Of a stretch of 32,335 nt of DNA, positions 1 to 8,217 are shown in pieces. Position numbers and translations under genes: made by a program. Source of the stretch: Lachnospiraceae bacterium (GTDB lineage Bacteria; Bacillota; Clostridia; Lachnospirales; Lachnospiraceae); assembly GCA_014804285.1 (NCBI GenBank), contig JAAVAA010000040.1, positions 15,097-47,431 of the forward strand, in the 5' to 3' direction. Below the pieces are notes generated by a model. The model ran no database searches and was not told the DNA's origin. It saw nothing but the letters and a program-made list of their open reading frames with translations. Numbering within the stretch: position 1 is the first letter of the stretch; each line of letters begins with the position of its first letter.

Positions 1-162
1 GTGGATGGACCTGATTATCAGATTCTTATTGAGGCGGATTTTTTTGTAAATGCTTATGAGGGGGAGATGGATATCCAGACAATGCGAAATGTGTATGAAC
101 GCATTTTCTGTACAACAACAGGAAAGATGTTGTTTGAAAAAATGTATTTTTTTAATGGATAA
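1..162 (+). CDS. C-terminal end of an HD-domain-type protein (partial)
   Basis: Frame 1 is open from the first base to a TAA at 160-162 and encodes 53 residues, VDGPDYQILIEADFFVNAYE and onward to FEKMYFFNG. The run of ILIEADFFVN followed by a short helix and a KMLFEKMYF tail resembles the end of small HD-superfamily phosphohydrolases, where an EAD-x-x-VN segment follows the metal-binding core. The metal ligands themselves would lie upstream of the window, so enzyme activity cannot be judged. It is on the same strand as the YjgR-like gene, 51 bases upstream. The ORF track lists only an out-of-frame shadow here (50-301). Confidence 0.5.
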   Translation: MDGPDYQILIEADFFVNAYEGEMDIQTMRNVYERIFCTTTGKMLFEKMYFFNG

Positions 163-165
163 TTA

Positions 166-174
166 TGTTATACT
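166..174 (+). promoter_or_regulatory. Extended -10 promoter for the YjgR-like operon
   Basis: TGTTATACT is an extended -10 (TGn-TATACT) placed 40 bases before the ATG at 214. No good -35 is visible at the usual distance, which fits an extended -10 promoter. A GGGAGG ribosome binding site precedes the start codon. Confidence 0.4.
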
Positions 175-213
175 AAAGAGGTCACAACAAACAAATCAGA
201 CAGGGAGGTTTTT

Positions 214-1875
214 ATGTATCAGGAGAACAAAATTTGGATTGGAAAGTCAGAAGATGAGAAAATTTACATATATCCTAAGATGGCAAATCGTCATGGGATG
301 ATTGCCGGTGCAACGGGAACCGGAAAGACCGTAACCTTAAAGGTACTGGCTGAGTCCTTCAGTGATTGCGGAGTTCCGGTATTCCTTGCAGATGTTAAAG
401 GAGATCTGGCAGGAATCTGTCAGAGTGGAACGGCAAATGAAAATGTGCAAAAGAGAATAGATGCCATGGGTCTTATGGAGGAAGGATTTGCATTTCGTTC
501 TTATCCCACTACATTCTGGGATGTTTACGGTGAACTGGGACTGCCTCTGCGAGCAACCATTTCCGAGATGGGACCCCTGCTTCTTGCAAGGATTCTGGAA
601 CTGAACGGAACACAGACAGATATTCTGACGGTGATCTTTAAGATAGCGGATGACGAGGGACTTTTGCTGTTAGACAGTAAGGATCTGCGCGCTATGATAC
701 AGTACATATCAGAAAACGCAAAGGAATATGGAGAGAGATACGGCAATCTTCCCAAACAGAGTCTGGGTGCCATAATGCGCGCTGTGATAGCTCTTGAGTC
801 AGAGGGAGGGGAACTTTTCTTTGGGGAGCCGGCGCTGAACATTGCGGATTGGCTCTGTACGGACTGTAACGGTAAGGGAGCCATTCAGATTTTGGAATGT
901 GAGAAGCTGATCAATAATCCTACCATGTATTCTACTTTTATGCTGTGGATGCTGTCGGAGCTTTTTGAGTCCCTTCCGGAAGCCGGTGACAGGGAAAAGC
1001 CTAAGATGGTCTTTTTCTTTGACGAGGCACATCTTTTGTTTGATTCTGCTTCCAAAAGCCTCTTAGAGAAGATCGAACAGGTAGTGAAACTGATTCGTTC
1101 CAAAGGAGTGGGAATCTACTTTATTACTCAAAATCCCAAGGATATTCCGGATGGTATCATGGGTCAGCTTGGAAATAAGATTCAGCATGCACTGCATGCC
1201 TACACACCGGCAGAGCAGAAGGGGGCAAAGGCGGCTGCACAGTCCTTCCGGGAAAATCCTGCATTCAATACCTTTGAAGTGCTGACACAGCTTGGAATCG
1301 GTGAGGCATTGGTTTCTGTACTGGATGAAGACGGTATTCCTACCATTGTAAAGAAATGTAATATTTTGCCGCCCCAGAGTCAAATGGAGGCGTTGGATGC
1401 GGAGACGATCAAAAGAAAGACGGCGGACAGTCTTCTTTACAACAGATATGCTCAGATGATAGACCGTGATTCCGCTTATGAAATGCTGGAAAGAACCGTG
1501 CAACAACAGCAACAGGAGAGACAAAAAGCAGCGGAAGAGCAGGAGGCTTTAAAGCTTCAGCAAAAAGAACAGGCAGAGGCCGAAAAGCAGCGTCAAAGGG
1601 AAGAAGCGGCAGCTGAAAAGCAAAGGTTACGCGAGGAGGCAGCAGCCGAAAAGCAGCGTCAGAAGGAAGAAGCAGCAGCCAAAAAGGCGGAAGAAGCGAA
1701 GCAAAAGCAGGTGAAATCCGCAGTAAAAAGAGTGGCAGGATCAGCCGCAGGAAGTATTGGAAGAGAAGTTGGAAATAGTGTCGGGAAATCCATCGGCGGA
1801 ACCTTTGGAAAGCGGATTGGCGGCAACGTGGGCGCTTCACTGGGAAGAGGTATTCTGAGTACATTGTTTAAATGA
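214..1875 (+). CDS. HerA/FtsK-like ATPase, YjgR (DUF853) family
   Basis: 553 residues. Walker A is GATGTGKT at about residues 32-39 and Walker B is MVFFFDEAH with the Asp-Glu pair at 270-271, followed by an LIRSKGVGIYFITQNP sensor-like segment. This order and length match the DUF853/YjgR group of hexameric P-loop ATPases related to HerA helicases, whose cellular role is poorly known. Residues about 415-505 form a Glu/Lys/Gln/Ala-rich predicted coiled coil with repeated EEAAAEKQR units. The last 45 residues are glycine-rich (SIGREVGNSVGKSIGG), typical of the family. The start is fixed by GGGAGG seven bases upstream. The FIST-GGDEF gene follows 39 bases downstream on the same strand. Confidence 0.88.
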   Translation: MYQENKIWIGKSEDEKIYIYPKMANRHGMIAGATGTGKTVTLKVLAESFSDCGVPVFLADVKGDLAGICQSGTANENVQKRIDAMGLMEEGFAFRSYPTTFWDVYGELGLPLRATISEMGPLLLARILELNGTQTDILTVIFKIADDEGLLLLDSKDLRAMIQYISENAKEYGERYGNLPKQSLGAIMRAVIALESEGGELFFGEPALNIADWLCTDCNGKGAIQILECEKLINNPTMYSTFMLWMLSELFESLPEAGDREKPKMVFFFDEAHLLFDSASKSLLEKIEQVVKLIRSKGVGIYFITQNPKDIPDGIMGQLGNKIQHALHAYTPAEQKGAKAAAQSFRENPAFNTFEVLTQLGIGEALVSVLDEDGIPTIVKKCNILPPQSQMEALDAETIKRKTADSLLYNRYAQMIDRDSAYEMLERTVQQQQQERQKAAEEQEALKLQQKEQAEAEKQRQREEAAAEKQRLREEAAAEKQRQKEEAAAKKAEEAKQKQVKSAVKRVAGSAAGSIGREVGNSVGKSIGGTFGKRIGGNVGASLGRGILSTLFK

Positions 1876-1914
1876 TAAGTCTGATGGAAGTGAATAAATA
1901 AGAAGGAGAAGGAT

Positions 1915-3690
1915 ATGAAACAATTTCGAATTCTCTATAAAGATGATGAGGAATTTCTTGAAAAGCTTACGGAGATTAAGCAATGGCGCACTTCCCATTC
2001 GGGTTATGTTACCATATTCCGAATATATTCGGAGGATATGGAGCTTGAACATATCCGGCATATCTGCAATTGCCTGGATAGAGAAATGCCGGATGCGCTG
2101 TATTTGGGATGTACAACGAATGCCAATATTATGGATGGGGCATTGTCAGACATCAAAATTATTTTGACCTGTACCATTTTTGAGCATGAGACTACCCAGG
2201 CAGAAATTCTCCAGCTTCCCTTTTCGGAGGAAAATGCGGCTCAGGATGTGGCGGCACTGAAGAAATGCTGTGAAGCAAATCCGTGGGTTCAAGCAGTAGA
2301 AATGCATGCCACTATCATGGATATGTCTATGATGGAGTTTTGCAATGAAATGAGCCGGCTGCGGGAGGATATTCAGGTATTTGGCGGCGGTGCATTTAAC
2401 CCCGATATGGACGATGATACGGCGGTTGTCTTTTCCAAAGGAAACGATTTTTTGGAGCATGGTATCATCTTTCTGCTGTTGGGCGGAGAGGATTTTCATA
2501 CATACAGCACTTTTATTTCGGGATGGAAGCCATTAAAAAGAAAATTCAGGGTTACAAAGGCGGACAGAGAAATCTTGTATGAGCTGGACGGCAAACCTGC
2601 CCTGGATGTTTACCGGAGATTTTTGAATATCAACAAAAATGATAAGTTTTTTTCCAATACACTGGAATTCCCGCTCTTTTTGGAACATGGCGATGTTGAT
2701 ATTCTGCGCTGTCCTTTAGCGGTCAATGATGATGATTCTCTTGTGATGTCCTCTGACATGCAGGAGGATGCGATTGTCAGGCTGGCTTATGGCGATCCGG
2801 AAACCATTCTTACCAGTATCAGGGAGGATGGGCAAAAGATAGCAGACTTTTGTCCGGAAGTGATACAGACTTTTTCCTGTGCTGCCAGAAGAGCATTCTG
2901 GGGAGACAAAAATATTAGTGATGAGACGATCTTGTTTAACAGCGTTGCGCCTACAACGGGTTTTTATACACATGGCGAGTTTTTGCGCATGAAAGGCGAC
3001 ATGCTTAATTTCAACGTGACTCTTGTAATTGTTGCCATGCGGGAGGGAGATATCCCGAAGACAGGTAAAAAGGTGAATATTGCCAAGGCACAGATTGGCA
3101 ATGACAATAACGAAAAGATACCTATTATCAGACGTTTTGTTTCCTTTATCGAAGCATCCACTGCAGAGTTAGAAGAAATGAATATGAGGCTTGCTGTAAG
3201 TTCTGTTACGGATGGGTTAACGAAGCTTTATAACCGTGCGGAAATTGAGAGAAAAATCCGCAACGCTTTGGAAGAGCGCAGAAATCAGGGAATATGCAGC
3301 AGTATTTCCTTGATTATGCTGGATATTGATAATTTTAAAAAGGTAAACGATGTCTATGGGCATAAAGAGGGAGACCATGTGATTCAGGCACTGGCTGATG
3401 TCTTAAGGAAAACAACGATAGGGGTACCATCTAGCTGCCTTGGTCGTTGGGGCGGCGAAGAATTTATGATATTGCTGCCAGATAGTAATGCGGATGATGC
3501 AGCAGCCTTGGCAGAAAAAATCCGCCAGGAGTTTTCTTCGGTATCTTATGAAACTGCCGGATGCCAAACAGTCAGTATTGGAGTAACGCAGGCAAAGGAT
3601 GAAAATGCTGACGCACTTTACAGCAGGGTAGACAAGGCTCTTTATATGGCAAAAGAAGCCGGAAAGAACCAGGTCGTAAGGCTGGATTAA
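1915..3690 (+). CDS. FIST sensor-GGDEF diguanylate cyclase
   Basis: 591 residues. The first roughly 390 look like a FIST_N plus FIST_C sensor (early ALYLGCTTNANI, VFGGGAFNPD, later ARRAFWG), a family thought to bind small ligands such as amino acids. The C-terminal part, from about residue 420, is a GGDEF domain: TDGLTKLYNR, LDIDNFKKVNDVYGH with the metal-binding Asp, and an active-site GGEEF at 513-517. GGEEF is catalytically competent in this family. No RxxD inhibitory site is visible just upstream of GGEEF, so product feedback by that route is unlikely. No membrane segment is apparent, so the protein is probably cytosolic. It is preceded by GAAGGAGAAGG and sits 22 bases before an EAL-domain gene, suggesting co-transcription. 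Confidence 0.9.
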   Translation: MKQFRILYKDDEEFLEKLTEIKQWRTSHSGYVTIFRIYSEDMELEHIRHICNCLDREMPDALYLGCTTNANIMDGALSDIKIILTCTIFEHETTQAEILQLPFSEENAAQDVAALKKCCEANPWVQAVEMHATIMDMSMMEFCNEMSRLREDIQVFGGGAFNPDMDDDTAVVFSKGNDFLEHGIIFLLLGGEDFHTYSTFISGWKPLKRKFRVTKADREILYELDGKPALDVYRRFLNINKNDKFFSNTLEFPLFLEHGDVDILRCPLAVNDDDSLVMSSDMQEDAIVRLAYGDPETILTSIREDGQKIADFCPEVIQTFSCAARRAFWGDKNISDETILFNSVAPTTGFYTHGEFLRMKGDMLNFNVTLVIVAMREGDIPKTGKKVNIAKAQIGNDNNEKIPIIRRFVSFIEASTAELEEMNMRLAVSSVTDGLTKLYNRAEIERKIRNALEERRNQGICSSISLIMLDIDNFKKVNDVYGHKEGDHVIQALADVLRKTTIGVPSSCLGRWGGEEFMILLPDSNADDAAALAEKIRQEFSSVSYETAGCQTVSIGVTQAKDENADALYSRVDKALYMAKEAGKNQVVRLD

Positions 3691-3711
3691 GGAAGATCGG
3701 AAGGTGATAGC

Positions 3712-5385
3712 GTGAGTGATATTTTCAATAATGAATTATTTGAAGCGTTTGCGTCGGCATCTGATAATGTATACATCTATGTATGCGATATGAAGACGGA
3801 TATTTCGCGCTGGTCCAGGGCTGCCGTGGATTATTTCGGGCTGGAAGGGGAGTATCTGGAAAACGCGGGGGATGTTTGGGGACAACATATACATCCGGAT
3901 GACTTGAAGGTTTATATGGAGGATATCACAGGTGTATTTTCCGGCAAAAAGAAATATCATGACTGTCAATACAGGGCGCGGAATGCATTGGGCGCATATG
4001 TGTGGGTGGAATGTAAAGGCAGTGTGATCAAGGATGCGGAAGGAAATCCAATTATTTTTGCGGGACTTATGACAAGAATAGATGGGCAGAGCAAATACGA
4101 TTCTTTGACCGGACTTTTGACAACGCATGCGACGCACTATTTTGACTTTGCTTCACAGACCGGAATCGCTCTGCTGATCGGTATAGATGGGTTTCGAAAA
4201 ATTATAAGCAACTACGGATATAACATTGGGGATGAAATTTTAGTAAAATTTTCTAGGGAGATAAACGGTTTATGTAAATCCGGATGGAAAGTGCTTCGAT
4301 TCAGCGGAGATGAATTCCTTGTAATTGCTTTTGAATCTGATCTGCAGGAAGTGATGGATTTTTATGAGAGAATATGCCGGGAAACGGATATTGTGAAACT
4401 GGAAGACGGGCGGAAAGTAGGAATTTCTGTATCGGCTGGCGGAGTTTTCTTTCCCCAGGATGCGGATAACAGGGAAGTTCTAATTAATAAACTGGAGCAC
4501 TCGCTGGAGTATGCCAAGAATAACCAGAGAGGCAGCATGGTATTTTTTTCGGACGAGATTGCCGGAAAACATGAGAGAGGACTGGTTCTGCGGGAGGATT
4601 TAAAGCAGTGCATCAAAAATGATTTTAAAGGGTTTGAATTGTTCTTTCAGCCGTTTATCAATCCGGATACCGGAACGATTGCGGGCTGTGAATGTCTTCT
4701 GCGCTGGAAGGGAGAAAGAATTAAAGATTCTTATCCCATGGAGTTTATTAAGGTTTTAGAGGATTACGGTGATATTAATGAAGTAGGTTCCTGGGTTATG
4801 GAACAGGCAATCAGTCAGCAGGCTGCATGGCGTGATAGATACGGAGAGCTGCAGGTAAGCTTTAATGTATCTTATCAGCAGTTTATAGACGATGCCTTTG
4901 AGGAAAGAGCGATTTCCTGTGTGGAAAAGTACGGGGTAAATCCGAAATATATCATTATAGAGCTTACGGAAAGCTGCCATGTAGAAGCCCCCAAAGAGCT
5001 TGCGGCCGTGTTTGGCAGGCTGCGTGAACAGGGCTTTAAAATAGCGTTGGACGATTTTGGGACGGCGTATGCTTCTATGGAGATGTTAAAATGGCTGCCT
5101 GTGGACTATATTAAAGTGGAGCATTCCTTTATCAGGGAGCTTGCGCAGCCGGGGCACGACATGGATTATGTGATTGTTGACAGTCTGTTGGAAATGTGCA
5201 GGCGCTTAGGATATCATTCTATTATAGAAGGTGTGGAGAACAGTAAAGTAGCGGATATCGTGGGAGGACTGAATGCTACGCTGCTGCAGGGATACCATTA
5301 TTCACGTCCTGTCTGTCGGGAAGAATTTGAAAAGCTGCTGGAGGAGGATAGAAAGAAGGGTGTGCGCATCAAAGCAGTTCCTTAG
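3712..5385 (+). CDS. PAS-GGDEF-EAL protein, probable c-di-GMP phosphodiesterase
   Basis: 557 residues, GTG start with AAGGTGAT upstream. Residues about 10-125 are a PAS_3-like sensor (HIHPDDLKVY, AYVWVECKG). Residues about 130-285 are a GGDEF domain whose signature is SGDEF (198-202), so cyclase activity is doubtful and it may act as a GTP-binding regulator. Residues about 300-550 are an EAL domain with ECLLRW in place of EALLRW (Glu327 kept), NVSYQQF, ELTES, DDFGTAYAS, DYIKVEHSF, EGVE and QGYHYSRP. All the usual metal and catalytic residues therefore appear present, and cleavage of c-di-GMP is the likely activity. It lies 22 bases after the diguanylate cyclase, so the pair could set opposite sides of one signal. 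It overlaps the convergent ATPase gene by 17 bases. Confidence 0.9.
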   Translation: MSDIFNNELFEAFASASDNVYIYVCDMKTDISRWSRAAVDYFGLEGEYLENAGDVWGQHIHPDDLKVYMEDITGVFSGKKKYHDCQYRARNALGAYVWVECKGSVIKDAEGNPIIFAGLMTRIDGQSKYDSLTGLLTTHATHYFDFASQTGIALLIGIDGFRKIISNYGYNIGDEILVKFSREINGLCKSGWKVLRFSGDEFLVIAFESDLQEVMDFYERICRETDIVKLEDGRKVGISVSAGGVFFPQDADNREVLINKLEHSLEYAKNNQRGSMVFFSDEIAGKHERGLVLREDLKQCIKNDFKGFELFFQPFINPDTGTIAGCECLLRWKGERIKDSYPMEFIKVLEDYGDINEVGSWVMEQAISQQAAWRDRYGELQVSFNVSYQQFIDDAFEERAISCVEKYGVNPKYIIIELTESCHVEAPKELAAVFGRLREQGFKIALDDFGTAYASMEMLKWLPVDYIKVEHSFIRELAQPGHDMDYVIVDSLLEMCRRLGYHSIIEGVENSKVADIVGGLNATLLQGYHYSRPVCREEFEKLLEEDRKKGVRIKAVP

Positions 5386-6661
5386 TTCTCCGGACAAGGT
5401 ACAAAGGAAGATTTGTAATATCCCCATCCTTTCGATAACCGCGTTTTGAGAAACGCAGCGCGTGTTCGGGATGGTGGTCGGCAATATATTTTTTGAAGGA
5501 CGGGGCGGATTTGTCTTCCCCGCCCTTTACTTCAATTGGGATAATCTCAGATCCATATTGCAGGACGAAATCTATTTCATGATTCTTATCAGAGAAATAG
5601 CGGGGGGCAATTTCGAACTGCCCTCGAAGCTGCTGCAGACAATAATTTTCAGTCAGAGACCCTTTGAATTGGTAGTCAGATTTCAAAAGGATAGCGCTGT
5701 TGTCAATACCGGCCATGTGCTTGAGGAGTCCGGTATCAAATACAAAAAGTTTAAACTGATCTAATTTGTCAAAGGCTGAAAGGGGATGTTCCATTTTGGA
5801 GACATTGTAAACACGGTTAAGCATACCGGCTGAGACAAGCCATTCAATAGCTTCTTCAAAATCACGTGCCCTGCCGCCTTCGCGGACAGCACCGTACATG
5901 AACTTCTCGTTGGGTTTGGCGAGCTGCGTGACAATACTGCGGAAGACCATGAGAATACGTCCGCTGTTTACTTTACCGTTGTGTTTTGAAAAGTCATTTT
6001 CATAGACTTCAATAAGCTCATGCTGTATTTGGGATATTTTCGCCGGATCTTTGTACTCAACCCATGAAGCAACACATTCCGGCATACCACCGATGATAAG
6101 ATAGTAGTTGTATGCTTCAAGAAGGCGATTGTGAAAAATATCTTCAATCAGCTGCTCTTTCTGTATATTTGAATAGTAGTCATAAAGGGGCGGATCAACC
6201 GCAGCTAGAAACTCATCAAAGGTCAGTGGAAAGATGTCGAGCAGATTTACCATGCCAACCGGATAAGATTTCGGCTTTGCAAGGAGTGTTCCAAGCAGGC
6301 TGCCTGCTGCAATGACGTGGTAGTCATTGGCTTTCTCCTTGAAATATTTAAGCGTATTCAGTGCCTCTGGGCATTCTTGAATTTCATCAAAAATAATAAG
6401 TGTTTCGCCTGGAAGGATTTTAACTCCGGCAATCATAGAAAGAAGATCGATAATCCGGTGAGGATTTTTGTTTGTCTCAAAGATGGATTTCAATTCATCC
6501 TCTTCGTCAAAGTTGAAGTAGACAAAGCTGTCATAGCAGTTCTGGCCAAATTCTTTCATAAGCCATGTTTTGCCGACCTGACGCGCGCCTTTTAACACCA
6601 TAGGCTTTCTTTCTTTGCTGGATTTCCAATTAATCAAGTCTTGAATAGCATTGCGGTTCAA
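5369..6661 (-). CDS. AAA_14 ATPase with C-terminal DUF4143 domain
   Basis: 430 residues. Walker A is KGARQVGKTWLM (about 24-35) and Walker B is LIIFDEIQECP. The C-terminal third is DUF4143, ending in an EIDFVLQYGSEIIPIEVKG segment that resembles a PD-(D/E)XK nuclease core (Asp, then E-x-K). These proteins are common in Firmicutes and Bacteroidetes, often in many copies, and their role is not established. A TTG start at 6661 is used because GGGAGGGG sits seven bases upstream and no ATG is in frame nearby. It converges on the PAS-GGDEF-EAL gene. Its promoter region contains two copies of a 16-bp direct repeat. Confidence 0.85.
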   Translation of the reverse strand: MNRNAIQDLINWKSSKERKPMVLKGARQVGKTWLMKEFGQNCYDSFVYFNFDEEDELKSIFETNKNPHRIIDLLSMIAGVKILPGETLIIFDEIQECPEALNTLKYFKEKANDYHVIAAGSLLGTLLAKPKSYPVGMVNLLDIFPLTFDEFLAAVDPPLYDYYSNIQKEQLIEDIFHNRLLEAYNYYLIIGGMPECVASWVEYKDPAKISQIQHELIEVYENDFSKHNGKVNSGRILMVFRSIVTQLAKPNEKFMYGAVREGGRARDFEEAIEWLVSAGMLNRVYNVSKMEHPLSAFDKLDQFKLFVFDTGLLKHMAGIDNSAILLKSDYQFKGSLTENYCLQQLRGQFEIAPRYFSDKNHEIDFVLQYGSEIIPIEVKGGEDKSAPSFKKYIADHHPEHALRFSKRGYRKDGDITNLPLYLVRRTKELL

Positions 6662-6699
6662 ATGAATTCCCCTCCCTTTTAAAGCGACTAATATTAGTA

Positions 6700-6747
6700 T
6701 TGCACATTTTTCTGATGTTTACAATTGAATTTTGCACATTTTTCTGA
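6700..6747 (-). promoter_or_regulatory. Two 16-bp direct repeats upstream of the AAA_14/DUF4143 gene
   Basis: TTGCACATTTTTCTGA occurs exactly at 6700-6715 and 6732-6747, a 32-bp period of about three helical turns. On the minus strand the copies read TCAGAAAAATGTGCAA. The proximal copy lies within the spacer of a possible promoter (TTGTAA then AATACT/TACTAA), which would suit an operator for a dimeric regulator. Confidence 0.5.
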
Positions 6748-6828
6748 GAAATTCAAATGAAAAAAACACAAAATAGTAAATAAGTAGGAAAAGGGTGAAG
6801 ACAAAGAAGTTTAAAATTCAAACAGTCA

Positions 6829-6878
6829 TAACCCCTTAGAATACTTCATAGAATGTAAAAAAGCATTCTGAGGGGTTT
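6829..6878 (+). promoter_or_regulatory. Hairpin covering the ribosome binding site of the spoIIID remnant
   Basis: AACCCCTTAGAAT pairs with ATTCTGAGGGGTT over 13 positions with one G-U pair. An alternative smaller hairpin (AGAATGT/GCATTCT) overlaps it. The GAGGGG that would serve as ribosome binding site for the TTG at 6882 is inside the stem. There is no clear T run on the plus strand, so it is not an ordinary terminator of that strand. Confidence 0.4.
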
Positions 6879-6881
6879 CCT

Positions 6882-7013
6882 TTGAAAGATTATATCGAGG
6901 AGCGAGCAATCGATATTGCTAATTATATTATTGAAAATAACGCAACAGTAAGACAGAGCGCAAAGCAGTTTGGAATCAGTAAGAGTACGGTACATATGGT
7001 AGTAACAAAATAG
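6882..7013 (+). pseudogene. spoIIID: spoIIID N-terminal remnant (sporulation regulator, helix-turn-helix part)
   Basis: A TTG-started frame too short for the ORF track encodes 43 residues: KDYIEERAIDIANYIIENN, then ATVRQSAKQFGISKSTVH, ending MVVTK before TAG. This matches the conserved start of SpoIIID, the mother-cell transcription factor of endospore formers, through its helix-turn-helix. The family is about 80-95 residues, so the C-terminal basic half is missing. A shifted frame downstream reads VASEIGKDIIKE, faintly like the LANEVKEIL segment of real SpoIIID, which suggests decay by frameshift rather than clean truncation. It could still make a 43-residue DNA-binding peptide, but the poor start and the hairpin argue against it. 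A functional spoIIID is presumably elsewhere in the genome. Confidence 0.7.
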
Positions 7014-7059
7014 AACGGTTTGCGTGGCTAGTGAAATAGGGAAAGATATTATTAAAGAA

Positions 7060-7090
7060 ACTGGCAGTCGTGTTAAAAAGGACTGCCAGT
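7060..7090 (-). terminator. Terminator of the RNase III homologue
   Basis: ACTGGCAGTC and GACTGCCAGT form a perfect 10-bp stem with an 11-base loop. On the minus strand it follows the stop codon at 7110 by about 20 bases and is followed by TTTCTTT. Confidence 0.65.
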
Positions 7091-7109
7091 TATTAAAAAA
7101 GTATTGAGT

Positions 7110-8171
7110 TTATTTTAATAAAGTATATTTAAGCATTTGAAATGCAGCCTGTTTCTTGGCATATTTCTTAGAAGATGATTTTGCACAAAAGCATGTTGTG
7201 ATATCTATTATGCGACAAGTGCATTTCCAGATAGGGTTTCCATTGGTATCATATTCTTGTTCAAATTCATAAAAGGGGATTGAAAAATATCCTCTTCTTG
7301 CTAGTGTTTCCAGTTGACCGATGGCATCGTTTATATTTGGATTTGGAATTTCATCACGAATAGATAATAGCATGTTGTTTCGTTCTAATTCTTTATAAGC
7401 CAATGCGCATACTGCTTTTCGGGCTTCATTTTTTGAGGTGCCAAAACTTCTGAAAATTGTGTTTAGCTCGCCTAGTTTTAACAGGCATGTATGTTTTGAT
7501 TCGGGATTGCCATCGTAAGAGGACGAAATGCCGTCAAAAGGGACATACCATACTGCTTGTGAAGCCTTTTCAAAATGATACCATGGAACTATTCCATACT
7601 TTTTTAAGGCCCACTCCTGTATAAACTCAACATAATTGTTATCCATATCTTCTTCAAAATAACTGTCGGGATCAAGCATTATTTGAACAACATCCTGAAG
7701 AATTTCCATGTCCCAATTAGAATCCAATGCCACTGCACCGATAATTGCCTCAAACAGATCTTCTTTAACAGAAAGTGAGTTATTTACATTGCTTTGGATG
7801 TCACCGTTTCCCATAATGAGATAGTCGGCAAGATCCAAGACATTGATTCTGTCTGCAAGTGTTTTCTTTTGAACTAATTTTTTCTTGAGTTCTGTTAATT
7901 CAGCTTCATTTTTACTACATACAAACTCATCAAATTCTTCATTCGGATTAAAGTCCTCGTAATCACTGATAAAATAACCATGTTTTTCTGTCAGTAGTTT
8001 TACCACGATAAGATCCAGCACCTTGTCACCAATAAACTCTAATATCTCGTTGTTCTCTCCGCCGTTTTCTTTTGAATAAGAGCGTCTAATGAATGCTTGT
8101 TGTAACAAATCAGTATTTTGAAAATTGTAGCCGATTTGATCTTGGATAAATGTTAAATCCTTTTTGTCCAT
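7110..8171 (-). CDS. RNase III family protein with two apparent dsRNA-binding domains
   Basis: 353 residues from the ATG at 8171, chosen because AGGAGGT lies eight bases upstream; the track's longer start lacks this. The nuclease domain (about 1-150) has NNEILEFIGDKVLD, with Glu42/Glu45/Asp49 matching the RNase III signature, and EDLFEAIIGAVALD with Asp138/Glu141, so all catalytic positions appear kept. There is a roughly 45-residue acidic/lysine-rich insertion (about 65-110) between them. After it come two dsRBD-like units. One is about 175-262 (YVEFIQEWALKKYG, ending SKNEARKAVCALAYKEL) and the other about 279-353 (AIGQLETLARRGY, ending SSKKYAKKQAAFQML). Housekeeping bacterial RNase III is about 230 residues with one dsRBD. 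This is therefore likely an accessory, horizontally acquired enzyme cutting structured RNA. It neighbours a MntA/HepT pair and has its own terminator. Confidence 0.82.
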   Translation of the reverse strand: MDKKDLTFIQDQIGYNFQNTDLLQQAFIRRSYSKENGGENNEILEFIGDKVLDLIVVKLLTEKHGYFISDYEDFNPNEEFDEFVCSKNEAELTELKKKLVQKKTLADRINVLDLADYLIMGNGDIQSNVNNSLSVKEDLFEAIIGAVALDSNWDMEILQDVVQIMLDPDSYFEEDMDNNYVEFIQEWALKKYGIVPWYHFEKASQAVWYVPFDGISSSYDGNPESKHTCLLKLGELNTIFRSFGTSKNEARKAVCALAYKELERNNMLLSIRDEIPNPNINDAIGQLETLARRGYFSIPFYEFEQEYDTNGNPIWKCTCRIIDITTCFCAKSSSKKYAKKQAAFQMLKYTLLK

Positions 8172-8217
8172 AAAAATACCTCCTAGTATTTGTTTTGTAC
8201 TAAAAGGCATAATAATA

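Noticed and set aside
1063-1864. Long minus-strand ORFs opposite the YjgR-like gene
   Set aside because: Antisense shadows; Leu/Pro/Phe-rich translation is the reverse of the Glu/Ala/Lys coiled-coil codons.
5462-6595. Plus-strand ORFs within the AAA_14 ATPase gene
   Set aside because: They lie fully opposite a gene with clear Walker A, Walker B and DUF4143 motifs.
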